Below are positions 10,866-18,592 of a stretch of 64,000 nt of DNA, piece after piece. This stretch comes from VFMC01 sp050248155. GTDB taxonomy: Bacteria > Actinomycetota > Acidimicrobiia > Acidimicrobiales > Ilumatobacteraceae. Positions within the stretch are counted from its first letter, which is position 1. Each line of letters opens with the position of its first letter. Under the pieces are notes generated by a model. The model saw only the letters and a program-made list of their open reading frames with translations. It made no database searches and was not told the origin of the DNA. The position numbers were made by a program, and so were the translations under genes. The stretch spans positions 62,001 through 126,000 of the forward strand of contig JBFWSW010000005.1 in assembly GCA_050248155.1 (NCBI GenBank). Reading direction: 5' to 3'.

Positions 10866-11630
10866 TCAGAACGCTGGGAACGCGGCTTCGGCGAGGTTGC
10901 TCACGACGACCGGCAGCACCGCGGCGAGGGCCTCGACAGCATCCTGCTCGGCGATCGGCCCGTCGCCGCGCAGGATGGTTGCCACGAACAATCCCTCACC
11001 CTGCCACGTCGCCACGCACTCGTCGTCCGACAAGCACCCCAGATGTGTCTCGCCCCCGGGAATGTCGTCGGACGGTGCGAGGTCTTCCTCGTCGGCGCCC
11101 AGTTCCTCGTCGAGGTACGCGGCGAGGCTCGGTGTGCCGGGCGCGACGTCGATGCGGACCTCGTTGATCGTGCCGGACGAGTACGGGTCGGGCGTGAGGT
11201 AGCAGTAGGTGATGTCGGCATCACCCCCGCTGAAGACCTGGCCGTCGTCTTCGATCCCTTCTGCGTAGCCTGCCGCCAGCTCGAGGTCGGCCGGGAGTGC
11301 GGCGAAGACCGCCTCGACCGGGCCGAGCGGGCACGGCCCGAGGTCGTCGCCGAGATCGATCGCCTGCTGGGCCTTGGCAGCGGCCGCCTCGAGCGGGAGG
11401 TCGAATGATGCCGAGGTGGTCTCCGGTGCCGAGGTGGTCTCCGGTGCCGCAGTGGTGTCCGGCGCTGCGGTGGTCTCCGGCGCTGCGGTGGTGTCCGGCG
11501 CTGCGGTGGTCACCGGTGCGGCAGTCGTGCTCGCTTCGCCCACCGGATCTGCTCCGTTGTCGCCGCATGCCACGAGAACACACGACAGTGCGACGAGCCA
11601 CGGGCGGAAGCGGAGCGTGTCAGAGCGCAT
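10866..11630 (-). CDS. Lipoprotein with Thr/Ala/Pro linker
   Basis: About 254 aa. A type II signal peptide ends in lipobox LVAC, then repeats of the TTAAP(D/E) type form a low-complexity spacer lifting the C-terminal domain off the membrane. The globular part contains four cysteines (GPCPLG, ITYCYL, LGCLSDDECVA) likely forming disulphides. ATG 11630 places the signal peptide properly; the frame is open 20 codons further upstream. Function unknown. The fold resembles small actinobacterial surface lipoproteins of DUF3558 type, but similarity is not strong. Confidence 0.65.
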   Translation of the reverse strand: MRSDTLRFRPWLVALSCVLVACGDNGADPVGEASTTAAPVTTAAPDTTAAPETTAAPDTTAAPETTSAPETTSASFDLPLEAAAAKAQQAIDLGDDLGPCPLGPVEAVFAALPADLELAAGYAEGIEDDGQVFSGGDADITYCYLTPDPYSSGTINEVRIDVAPGTPSLAAYLDEELGADEEDLAPSDDIPGGETHLGCLSDDECVATWQGEGLFVATILRGDGPIAEQDAVEALAAVLPVVVSNLAEAAFPAF

Positions 11631-11708
11631 GACGTCGACCGTAGCGAAGCTGGCGGGTGGTCGACCAAGGACCCAGGCATCCGCGGTCACTGCGCTGGTT
11701 CGTCGCGG

Positions 11709-13022
11709 TCACTCCTCGTCACGATCGATCACGGGCTCGCATCCCAGCCGAACCGCTCGCGCCCGCAGTGCTCGCCGCTCGGCAGGGTTCTGGCTGAGCT
11801 CGATGGCGGTGCGGAAGGCGACGGCGGCCTCGGCGAGGTTGCCCGACCGGGCGAGGAGCTCGGCTCGGGTCGCGTGCAGCGGCTGGTAGCGGTCGAGCCG
11901 CGGGTCGTCGTCGAGCGTCGCGAGCATCGCCAGCCCGACGTGCGGGCCGTCGGCGAACGAGAGAGCCGCTGCCCGGTTCAGCGTCACGACCGGGGACGGT
12001 GAGAGCCGTTCGAGCTCGCCGTAGAGCGCGGCGATCTGGGGCCAGTCGGTGGCCTCCCACGTCGGCGCCTCGGCGTGGAGAGCCGCCACGGCAGCCTGCA
12101 CCTGGAAGGGCCCCGGGGATGCCAGACCGAGGGCGTGGTCGAGCACCGCCGTGCCCTCGACGATCGCGTCGCGATCCCAACGAGATCGGTCCTGCTTGTC
12201 CAGGCCGACCGGTACACCGTCGACGTCGGTGCGCGCCGGCCGGCGAGCATCGGTGAGCAGCAGGAAGGCGAGCAGACCGTGCGCCTCCGCCTGCCCGGGG
12301 ACGAGCTCCACGACGAGCCGGGCGAGCCGGATTGCCTCCTCGCACAGATCGGCTCGCACGAGCGAGTCACCGCTCGTCGCGACGTGACCCTCGGTGTAGA
12401 CGAGGTGGACCACGTGGAGCACACCGTTCAGCCGCTCGGGCAGTTCGTCGTCGGGCGGCACCCGGTACGGGATGCCGGCGGCCTTGATCTTGCGCTTGGC
12501 GCGAACGAGCCGCTGGTACATCGTCGTCTCGGTGGTCAGAAAGGCGCGGGCCACCTCGCGCACCTCGAGGCCGCCGACAGCTCGGAGCGTGAGCGCCACC
12601 CGCGCGTCGAGCGCGAGCGCCGGGTGGCAGCACGTGAACAGCAAACGCAGCCGGTCGTCGGTGACGCCACTGCGATCGTGACCATGGTCGTCGGCAGGCA
12701 CCGACTCGTTCTCGTCGCGCACGAGGGCTTCCAGATGGTCGAGAGCAGCTTGATGGGCGGTGCGGGTGCGGTCGCGCCGAAGGGCGTCGATCGCTCGGCG
12801 CCGGGCGACGGTCGTCAGCCAGCCGCCCGGCCGGGACGGCACGCCACGTGCGGGCCACTCGACCGTCGCCGCGGCGAACGCCTCGGCGACGGCTTCTTCC
12901 GCGAGCCCGATGTCACCGCCCACCTGGCCGGCGAGCGTCGCGAGCAGTGCTGTCCACTCCTCGCGATATGCGCGCTCGATGGCCAAGTGGGCGGCGGCCC
13001 GTTCGGACGCATCAGGTGCCAA
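11709..13022 (-). CDS. ECF42-family RNA polymerase sigma factor with C-terminal helical extension
   Basis: 437 aa. Sigma-70 region 2 covers about residues 10-85 (LAEEAVAEAFAAATVEWP, GWLTTVARRRAIDALRR). Region 4 is at about 120-180 (LRLLFTCCHPALALDARVALTLRAVGG, then YQRLVRAKRKI). A long C-terminal TPR-like domain follows (NGVLHVVHLVYTEGH, HGLLAFLLLTDARR, TLNRAAALSFADG). This architecture and the adjacent DGPF gene define the ECF42 group, which has no classic anti-sigma factor; the C-terminal domain is thought to control activity. Start is a TTG just after the DGPF stop, so the two are translationally linked. Confidence 0.9.
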   Translation of the reverse strand: MAPDASERAAAHLAIERAYREEWTALLATLAGQVGGDIGLAEEAVAEAFAAATVEWPARGVPSRPGGWLTTVARRRAIDALRRDRTRTAHQAALDHLEALVRDENESVPADDHGHDRSGVTDDRLRLLFTCCHPALALDARVALTLRAVGGLEVREVARAFLTTETTMYQRLVRAKRKIKAAGIPYRVPPDDELPERLNGVLHVVHLVYTEGHVATSGDSLVRADLCEEAIRLARLVVELVPGQAEAHGLLAFLLLTDARRPARTDVDGVPVGLDKQDRSRWDRDAIVEGTAVLDHALGLASPGPFQVQAAVAALHAEAPTWEATDWPQIAALYGELERLSPSPVVTLNRAAALSFADGPHVGLAMLATLDDDPRLDRYQPLHATRAELLARSGNLAEAAVAFRTAIELSQNPAERRALRARAVRLGCEPVIDRDEE

Positions 13023-13026
13023 CGGC

Positions 13027-13383
13027 TCAGCCCTGGCTGTGCGGCGACAGCGGCCTCACCTCGACGGACCCGTAGGTCACGTTCGGCATCCGGTTCGCCC
13101 ATGCGAGGGCCGTGTCGAGGTCGGCGACATCGATCACGATGAAGCTGAAGAACAGCTCCTTCGTCTCGGCGAAGGGCCCGTCGGTGACGAGGACCTCACC
13201 GTCGCGATTGCGGACGGTCGTGGCGGTGGCCTCGGTGTCGAGGCCCAGGGCGCTGACCAGGGCGCCCGATGCGCCGAGCTCACCCATCAGCTGGCCCCAC
13301 GTGGCCATCTCGGCGTCGAACTCGGGTGTTCCCTCGGCAGGGCCGGCGTCGGCAGCTTGGCGGAGCAAGAGCATGTACTTCAT
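13027..13383 (-). CDS. YCII/DGPF-domain protein, partner of the ECF42 sigma factor
   Basis: 118 aa. MKYMLLLR start, then VLVTDGPFAETKE carrying the signature Asp-Gly-Pro-Phe, and a C-terminal VEVRPL strand: the PhnB/YCII-related DGPF family. ATG 13383 is fixed by AGGAGG 8 nt upstream. These proteins are almost always next to ECF42 sigma factors and are presumed targets or sensors in the system; biochemical role not established. Confidence 0.9.
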   Translation of the reverse strand: MKYMLLLRQAADAGPAEGTPEFDAEMATWGQLMGELGASGALVSALGLDTEATATTVRNRDGEVLVTDGPFAETKELFFSFIVIDVADLDTALAWANRMPNVTYGSVEVRPLSPHSQG

Positions 13384-13555
13384 CTGAGCCTCCTCAGGCG
13401 TCGTGTCGGGTGTACGACGTTCGCCGTACACCGTGACGTCGTGCGGCCCCGCCCGATTCGACAACCACGACGAAGATTCTTGCCGAGAAATCTGATGGGC
13501 AGCTGGAGGCCAGCGCGGGTCGGGCGGCGGCGCCCCTGCCCACGCGGCGCGTCCA

Positions 13556-14437
13556 TCAGGAGCGGGCAGCTTCGACGATCACCCGCACCACGGCGTCGGG
13601 CTTCGACATCATCACGACGTGCGAGGCCCGCAGCTCGACGGTGCGCACCGCTCCGGCACGCTCGGCCATGAACCGGTGCAGCTCCGGCGGGATGGTGTTG
13701 TCATCCGTGCCGATGACGAACCACGACGGGATCGTCGCCCACGCCGGCGGGCCCGACGGACCTTCCAGCGCGGCGAGTTCGAGCGGCCGCTGCATCACCG
13801 CCATCGCCGCGGTCGTCCGGCGATCGAGGTCGGCCGCGAAGGCCTCACGGAACACGTCGGCGTTGATGTACGCCTCGAGTCCCGACTCGTTCGGATCGGT
13901 CGTCGGGTACGGGCGGATCGTGAGGTTCTCCGGGACGAGCATGCTGCCGGAGTACTTGTAGGCCAGATCGTTCACGGTCTCGCCCTCGGCCGGCGCGAAC
14001 GCGTTGATGTAGACGAGCGCCTTCACGTCCGGATCGCCGGTCGCTGCATTGGTGATCACCATGCCGCCGTAGGAGTGGGCGACGAGGACGATCGGCCCCT
14101 CGATGGTGTCGAGCACGCTGCGGATGTACGCGGCATCACCGGCGACACCTCGAAGCGGGTTGGACGGAGCGATCGTCGTGTAGCCACGTGCCTGCAGGCG
14201 CCGGATGACGGCGTCGAAGCCGGACGCGTCGGCGAAGGAACCGTGTACGAGCACGATCGTCGGGCGGTCACGGTGATGCCGCGCGAGAGGAGTGGACGCG
14301 GGAGACGATCTGGCAGCGCCACCGGCAGACGTGATCGAGGCGGGACCGACGCTGACGAGTCCGAGCACGCCGATCAGGACGGCTGCGAGGACGAGGCGTA
14401 CGGAACGGGAACGGCGGGTGGTGGGGGTTGGATGCAT
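13556..14437 (-). CDS. Exported alpha/beta hydrolase
   Basis: 293 aa. An N-terminal signal peptide or membrane anchor (SVRLVLAAVLIGVLGLVSVG) precedes a compact alpha/beta-hydrolase of the EstC/salicylate-esterase-like group: TIVLVHGSFADASGF (oxyanion HGS), VLVAHSYGGMVI (nucleophile Ser), a WFVIGTDDNTIPP acidic loop and ELRASHVVMMSKPDAV (catalytic His). ATG 14437 has AAGGAG 8 nt upstream; the open frame further back is non-protein-like. Substrate unknown. Confidence 0.85.
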   Translation of the reverse strand: MHPTPTTRRSRSVRLVLAAVLIGVLGLVSVGPASITSAGGAARSSPASTPLARHHRDRPTIVLVHGSFADASGFDAVIRRLQARGYTTIAPSNPLRGVAGDAAYIRSVLDTIEGPIVLVAHSYGGMVITNAATGDPDVKALVYINAFAPAEGETVNDLAYKYSGSMLVPENLTIRPYPTTDPNESGLEAYINADVFREAFAADLDRRTTAAMAVMQRPLELAALEGPSGPPAWATIPSWFVIGTDDNTIPPELHRFMAERAGAVRTVELRASHVVMMSKPDAVVRVIVEAARS

Positions 14438-14526
14438 GGGGGGCTCCTTGGCTGAACCTCGGGCACCGGCGACCGTGCCGCCGGCCGGGTGCAGTGGAGA
14501 CCGGCGAGCGATGCGATGTGTGACGG

Positions 14527-14856
14527 CTACCCGGCCGAGGGGCCGCAGCCGTGCAACCGATCGGCGACGCCGGCGAGGTCGAACACGCGCGTGCACACGT
14601 CGGACTCGGCGACCACCGTGAGGCTCGAACCGCACGTCGTCGCCCGCTCATGCGCAGCCAGCAACGCGCGCAGACCCGACGAACCGAAGAACTCGACGTC
14701 GGACATGTCGACCTCGACCCGGGCTCCTGGCTGCTCGACGAGCGGCAACAGGGCTGCCTCCAGCTCGGCGGATTCGACGATGTCGAACTCGCCGTGGAGC
14801 AGCACGCACACCACGCCGCGCTCGATCTTGACCTGGTACCACCCCGGCTCGTCCAT
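14527..14856 (-). CDS. STAS-domain anti-sigma-factor antagonist
   Basis: 109 aa. GVVCVLLHGEFDIVESAELEAAL, then VEVDMSDVEFFGSSGLRALL. The FFGSSGL motif provides the conserved phosphorylatable serine of SpoIIAA/RsbV-type antagonists, so this is a good candidate for a true partner-switch protein. ATG 14856. Divergent from nhaA and separated from it by a 148-bp region holding the nhaA leader. Confidence 0.85.
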   Translation of the reverse strand: MDEPGWYQVKIERGVVCVLLHGEFDIVESAELEAALLPLVEQPGARVEVDMSDVEFFGSSGLRALLAAHERATTCGSSLTVVAESDVCTRVFDLAGVADRLHGCGPSAG

Positions 14857-14962
14857 GTGGGACGAAAGCTACCGAGCCGCCGGATACGCCCGCTCGACGT
14901 TCACCCGAAGGGATGAGCGGGTGGCGGAGCACCTGGGCCGACTAGCCTCGACCGGAAACCGA

Positions 14963-14987
14963 GGTGTGCCGGGAAGTCTGGTCGGCG
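14963..14987 (+). promoter_or_regulatory. nhaA leader element, copy 1 of a 25-nt repeat
   Basis: A 25-nt sequence beginning GGTGTGCCGGGAAGTCTGG and ending TCGGCG, found identically at 16352-16376. It lies 17 bp upstream of the nhaA start and about 14 nt downstream of a -10-like TAGCCT (14943-14948), so it would form the 5' leader. GCCG and CGGC within it can pair across an 11-nt loop. Candidate cis-regulatory RNA for ion-responsive control; not recognised as a named family. Confidence 0.55.
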
Positions 14988-15004
14988 TGGACGAAGGAGT
15001 TTTC

Positions 15005-16291
15005 GTGGACCGCCGCCAACGACGCCCTCTGGTGCGCCTGCTCTCACCTCTGCGCGACTTCCTCGCGACCGAGGCATCGGGCGCGATCCTGCTCGCTGGC
15101 GCTGCCGTCGCCGCCCTCGTCTGGGCGAACTCCCCGTGGTCCGGCTCGTACACCGATCTCTGGGAGAGCCACGCCGCGATCACCATCGCCGGCCACACGC
15201 TCGAGCTCAGCCTGCAGCACTGGATCAACGACGGGCTGATGACCATCTTCTTCCTCGTCGTCGGACTCGAGATCAAGCGCGAGCTCACCGACGGCCACCT
15301 CGCCTCGCGCCGGGCTGCCCTGCTACCAGGCGTCGCCGCGCTCGGCGGCATGGTGGTGCCCGCGTTGATCTACCTCGCGATCGCCGGCGGCACCGCCCCA
15401 CGAGGTTGGGCCGTTCCGGTGGCAACTGACATCGCGCTCGCGGTCGGCATCCTCGCGGTCGCCGGCTCGCGCATCCCCTCGTCGCTGCGCGCCTTCCTGC
15501 TCGGGCTCGCGATCGTCGACGACATCGGCGCAATCGTCATCATCGCCGCCGTGTACTCCACCGGTCTCGCGTGGGGATGGCTCGCTGCAGGCGTCGCCGG
15601 CATCCTCGCGACGTTGGCCGTGAGGACGATGGGCGTCCACTGGACCTGGGTGTACGCGGTGATCGGCGGCTTCGTGTGGTTCGCGCTGCACGAGGCGGGC
15701 GTCCACCCCACCATCGCCGGGGTCGCGATGGGCCTGCTCGCCCCGACGACCCCGCGGCTGCGCCCCGACCTGATCGACGTCGACGAGCTCATCGATCTGT
15801 CCGACGCCGATGCGGCGAGGTCCACCAGCGCGCTCGCGAAGGGCTCGGTGTCGGTCGTCGAGTGGTTGCAGCACGTGTTGCACCCGTGGACGAGCTACGC
15901 CATCGTGCCGCTGTTCGCGCTTGCCAACAGCGGCATCGAGATCTCGAGTGATGGCCTGCGGGACGCGTTCGGTTCGCCGCTCACCTGGGGCATCATCGGC
16001 GGCCTCGTCATCGGCAAGCCCCTCGGTGTGGTGCTCGCGACTCGCGGCGCCGTCGCACTCCGGCTCGCCGACGATCCCGATGGGGCACAGCCGCGGCAGG
16101 TGCTGGGCATCGGCGCCGCAGCGGGGATCGGGTTCACGGTCGCGCTGTTCATCACCGAGCTCGCGTTCGACGACCCCGCCGATCGGGCCGACGCCAAGCT
16201 CGCGATCCTGGTCGCCTCGGTGCTCGCCGCAGCTCTGTCGAGCGTCGTGCTGACGACGAGTGGTCGCCGCCGCGCGGACGCGCCGTCTTGA
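15005..16291 (+). CDS. nhaA: Na+/H+ antiporter NhaA
   Basis: 428 aa. Electrogenic antiporter exporting Na+ (or Li+) for H+. The family core is clear: LATEASGAILLAGAAVAALVWANSP, LQHWINDGLMTIFFLVVGLEIKREL, AVPVATDIALAVGILAV (the conserved TDIAF-like helix), LAIVDDIGAIVIIAAVY with the two adjacent aspartates of the transport site, and GIGFTVALFITELAF near the C-terminus. Start GTG 15005 is preferred over GTG 14987 because GAAGGAG sits 5 nt ahead. Preceded by the repeated 25-nt leader element, which suggests post-transcriptional or riboswitch control. Confidence 0.96.
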   Translation: MDRRQRRPLVRLLSPLRDFLATEASGAILLAGAAVAALVWANSPWSGSYTDLWESHAAITIAGHTLELSLQHWINDGLMTIFFLVVGLEIKRELTDGHLASRRAALLPGVAALGGMVVPALIYLAIAGGTAPRGWAVPVATDIALAVGILAVAGSRIPSSLRAFLLGLAIVDDIGAIVIIAAVYSTGLAWGWLAAGVAGILATLAVRTMGVHWTWVYAVIGGFVWFALHEAGVHPTIAGVAMGLLAPTTPRLRPDLIDVDELIDLSDADAARSTSALAKGSVSVVEWLQHVLHPWTSYAIVPLFALANSGIEISSDGLRDAFGSPLTWGIIGGLVIGKPLGVVLATRGAVALRLADDPDGAQPRQVLGIGAAAGIGFTVALFITELAFDDPADRADAKLAILVASVLAAALSSVVLTTSGRRRADAPS

Positions 16292-16351
16292 CATCGGCCG
16301 TTCACACGATCGCGCCGGTGCCCGAAATCTGACCTCTCTACCTTGGCGCCC

Positions 16352-16376
16352 GGTGTGCCGGGAAGTCTGGTCGGCG
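16352..16376 (+). promoter_or_regulatory. Second copy of the 25-nt nhaA leader element
   Basis: Identical to 14963-14987. It stands 60 bp past the nhaA stop and is also preceded by a -10-like hexamer (TACCTT, 16339-16344). Here CCCGG-TGTG-CCGGG can form an extra hairpin. The next credible gene, amt, begins 425 bp further on. It could mark the 5' end of a small RNA or the long amt leader, or be a relic of a lost second antiporter gene. A short frame starting at 16379 shows no Shine-Dalgarno. Confidence 0.5.
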
Positions 16377-16692
16377 AATGAGTGGATCGCGCTCGTACGT
16401 CGGCCTCACCCCTCACCGGAGAGGGTCTGAACCGCCGCACGTCGAGCGCTCTGAACGGGAGCGAGACGGTGAGGGCGAAGTCGACGAAACGAACACGGAT
16501 CGAAGGGCGCTCCGTCGTCCTCCGGTCCGGCATCGTGACGCCTTCCTCCGATGCCGCGCGCCTGCCTCACGCTCGCCGACCTGATGCCTGTGGCTTTCAC
16601 CGGCGAGCGTGCAACGAATCGGGACATCGACCCAGTTGCCTCCCAACTCGGCTCGGTGAGAGGGCGGCCGGCGACCACGTCGTCCGCACGAG

Positions 16693-16733
16693 GAGGGCGG
16701 TCCGGCCCGGGCCAAGCGGGCCGGACCGCCCTC
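16693..16733 (+). terminator. Strong hairpin in the amt leader (terminator or attenuator)
   Basis: A perfect 16-bp G+C-rich stem (GAGGGCGGTCCGGCCC with its complement) around a 9-nt loop. It ends 68 bp before amt and no U-tract follows. Upstream 16292-16692 has no gene I can support apart from the repeat copy, so it may end a transcript started at about 16350 or attenuate amt. Confidence 0.6.
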
Positions 16734-16801
16734 CCCCGACGACGCGACTCGGCCGCGGCGCGGCACGCACCAATCCACTTACCCAACCACATGGAGGACA
16801 C

Positions 16802-18193
16802 GTGCTCAAACCTCGAGCGCTCAGATATCTACTCGCCGGCGGCGCCGGGATCGCGACCGCGACGTGTGTCGCGACCGGGACCGCATTCGCCGACCAAGAG
16901 GGCCTCGACGCTGCGGCCAACGTACAAGCGATCCTCGACAACGTCTGGATCCTGGTTGCGGCTGTGCTCGTGATCTTCATGCAGGCCGGCTTCGCGCTCG
17001 TCGAGGCCGGCCTCACGAGAGCGAAGAGCGTCGCCAACATCTTCATGAAGAACCTCATGGACTTCTGCGTCGGCGCGCTGCTGTTCTTCGCCGTCGGGTA
17101 CGCGATCGCCTTCGGCGGCGACTTCACCGGCTTCGGCAAGGTGCTCGGCGGCGACGGCTGGTTCCTCGCCGGCGACGGGGTCTTCACCTACGGCAACCTC
17201 GACAAGTTCACCTTCTTCATGTTCCAGGTCGCCTTCGCCGCGACCGCGGCGACGATCGTGTCCGGCGCCATGGCGGAGCGAACGAAGTTCAAGGCGTATG
17301 TGATCTACAGCGCGGTCATCTCGGCCGTCATCTACCCGATCGTCGTGCGTTGGCAATGGGGCGGCGGCTGGCTGTTCCAGGGCAAGTGGAACGACACGCC
17401 ATTCCATGACTTCGCCGGCAGCTCGATCGTGCACATGACGGGCGGGTGCGCAGCGCTGATGGGGGCCAAGATCCTCGGCCCGCGCATCGGCAAGTACGGC
17501 CCCGACGGCAAGCCGCGCGGCATCCCCGGCCACAGCATCCCGTTCGCCATCCTCGGCTGCTTCGTGCTGCTGGTGGGCTGGTACGGCTTCAACCCGGGCT
17601 CGTGGCTCGGCGCCGACGCGGTGATCGGCAAGATCGCCGTCAACACCACCCTCGCCGGCGCCGCTGGTGCCCTCATCGCGATGGTGGTCACGTGGGTGAT
17701 GAACGGCAAGCCCGACGTCAGCATGACCGGCAACGGGTTGCTGGCCGGCCTCGTCGGCATCACCGCCGGGTGCTGGGCCGTCGACCAGGCCGGCGCGCTC
17801 ATCATCGGTGCGATCGCCGGTGCGATCGTCGTGTTCTCCGTGGCCTTCTTCGACCGGATCCGCATCGACGATCCCGTCGGCGCGGTCAGCGTCCACGGCG
17901 TGTGCGGTGCGTTCGGCACGATCGCGGTCGGGCTCTTCTCGACGCTCGACGCCGAGGAGTCGGGCGGGCTGCTGAAGGAGGGCCTGTTCTACGGTGGCGG
18001 CGCCGACCAGCTGGTCAGCCAGATCATCGGTGTCGTCTCGATCGCCGCCTTCGTGCTGGTCGCATCGGGCATCTTGTTCATCGTGCTGAAGAAGACCATC
18101 GGGTTGCGCGTGAGCGAGGAAGAAGAGCTCGAGGGCCTCGACGTCCACGAGCACGGTGCCCCCGGGTACGCCAGCGAAACGCCGATCGGCTGA
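16802..18193 (+). CDS. amt: Ammonium transporter Amt
   Basis: 463 aa, Amt/MEP/Rh channel for NH4+/NH3 uptake. An N-terminal signal-like segment (LLAGGAGIATATCVATGTAFA) is followed by 11 transmembrane helices. Family motifs: FMQAGFALVEAGLTRAKSVANIFMKNLMDF, and the twin pore histidines in SSIVHMTGGCAALMGA and AVSVHGVCGAFGTIA. GTG 16802 follows GGAGG by 6 nt. glnK begins 13 bp after its stop, the near-universal amt-glnK pairing, so GlnK plugs the channel when nitrogen is plentiful. Confidence 0.96.
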   Translation: MLKPRALRYLLAGGAGIATATCVATGTAFADQEGLDAAANVQAILDNVWILVAAVLVIFMQAGFALVEAGLTRAKSVANIFMKNLMDFCVGALLFFAVGYAIAFGGDFTGFGKVLGGDGWFLAGDGVFTYGNLDKFTFFMFQVAFAATAATIVSGAMAERTKFKAYVIYSAVISAVIYPIVVRWQWGGGWLFQGKWNDTPFHDFAGSSIVHMTGGCAALMGAKILGPRIGKYGPDGKPRGIPGHSIPFAILGCFVLLVGWYGFNPGSWLGADAVIGKIAVNTTLAGAAGALIAMVVTWVMNGKPDVSMTGNGLLAGLVGITAGCWAVDQAGALIIGAIAGAIVVFSVAFFDRIRIDDPVGAVSVHGVCGAFGTIAVGLFSTLDAEESGGLLKEGLFYGGGADQLVSQIIGVVSIAAFVLVASGILFIVLKKTIGLRVSEEEELEGLDVHEHGAPGYASETPIG

Positions 18194-18206
18194 GGGAGAA
18201 CGGATC

Positions 18207-18545
18207 ATGAAGCTCATCACTGCCATCATCAAGCCGTTCAAGCTCGACGACGTGAAAGACGCGTTGACAGGGGCCGGCGTCGTCGGCATGACGGTCACCG
18301 AGGTCCGCGGGTTCGGGCGCCAGTCCGGGCACACCGAGACCTACCGGGGGAACGAGTACAAGATCGACTTCGTCCCGAAGGTGAAGATCGAGGTCGTCGT
18401 CGACGACGGGATCGTCGATCGCGTGGTCGAGGCGGTCACCTCCACCGCAGCGACCGGCAAGATCGGCGACGGCAAGATCTGGGTCACCGCGGTCGACCGG
18501 GTCATCCGTGTCCGCACGGCCGAGGAAGGGGTCGACGCGCTCTGA
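18207..18545 (+). CDS. glnK: P-II nitrogen regulatory protein GlnK/GlnB
   Basis: 112 aa, the standard P-II size. T-loop carries TETYRGNEYKIDFVPK with Tyr51 as the expected uridylylation/adenylylation site, followed by VDRVVEAVTSTAATGKIGDGKIWV (the ATP/2-oxoglutarate-binding B-loop, TGKIGDGKI). It senses 2-oxoglutarate, ATP/ADP and glutamine and inhibits Amt. ATG 18207 with GGGAG upstream. Confidence 0.95.
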   Translation: MKLITAIIKPFKLDDVKDALTGAGVVGMTVTEVRGFGRQSGHTETYRGNEYKIDFVPKVKIEVVVDDGIVDRVVEAVTSTAATGKIGDGKIWVTAVDRVIRVRTAEEGVDAL

Positions 18546-18556
18546 CGTGATCACGA

Positions 18557-18591
18557 ACGTCGGCGACGGTGCACGTCACCGTCGCCGACGT
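18557..18591. terminator. Bidirectional terminator between glnK and a converging antiporter gene
   Basis: Perfect 15-bp stem (ACGTCGGCGACGGTG and complement) with a 5-nt CACGT loop, exactly between two convergent genes. Confidence 0.8.
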
Positions 18592-18592
18592 C

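Noticed and set aside
14963..14987. nhaA leader considered as a cobalamin or other named riboswitch
   Set aside because: Only a short GGGAAG-like resemblance; no B12 box or further conserved core seen.
14489..15004. N-terminal 172-codon extension of NhaA
   Set aside because: It overlaps the divergent STAS gene and the leader element; GTG 15005 has the good Shine-Dalgarno and normal protein length.
16829..18334. Long minus-strand frame opposite amt
   Set aside because: Antisense shadow of amt and glnK.
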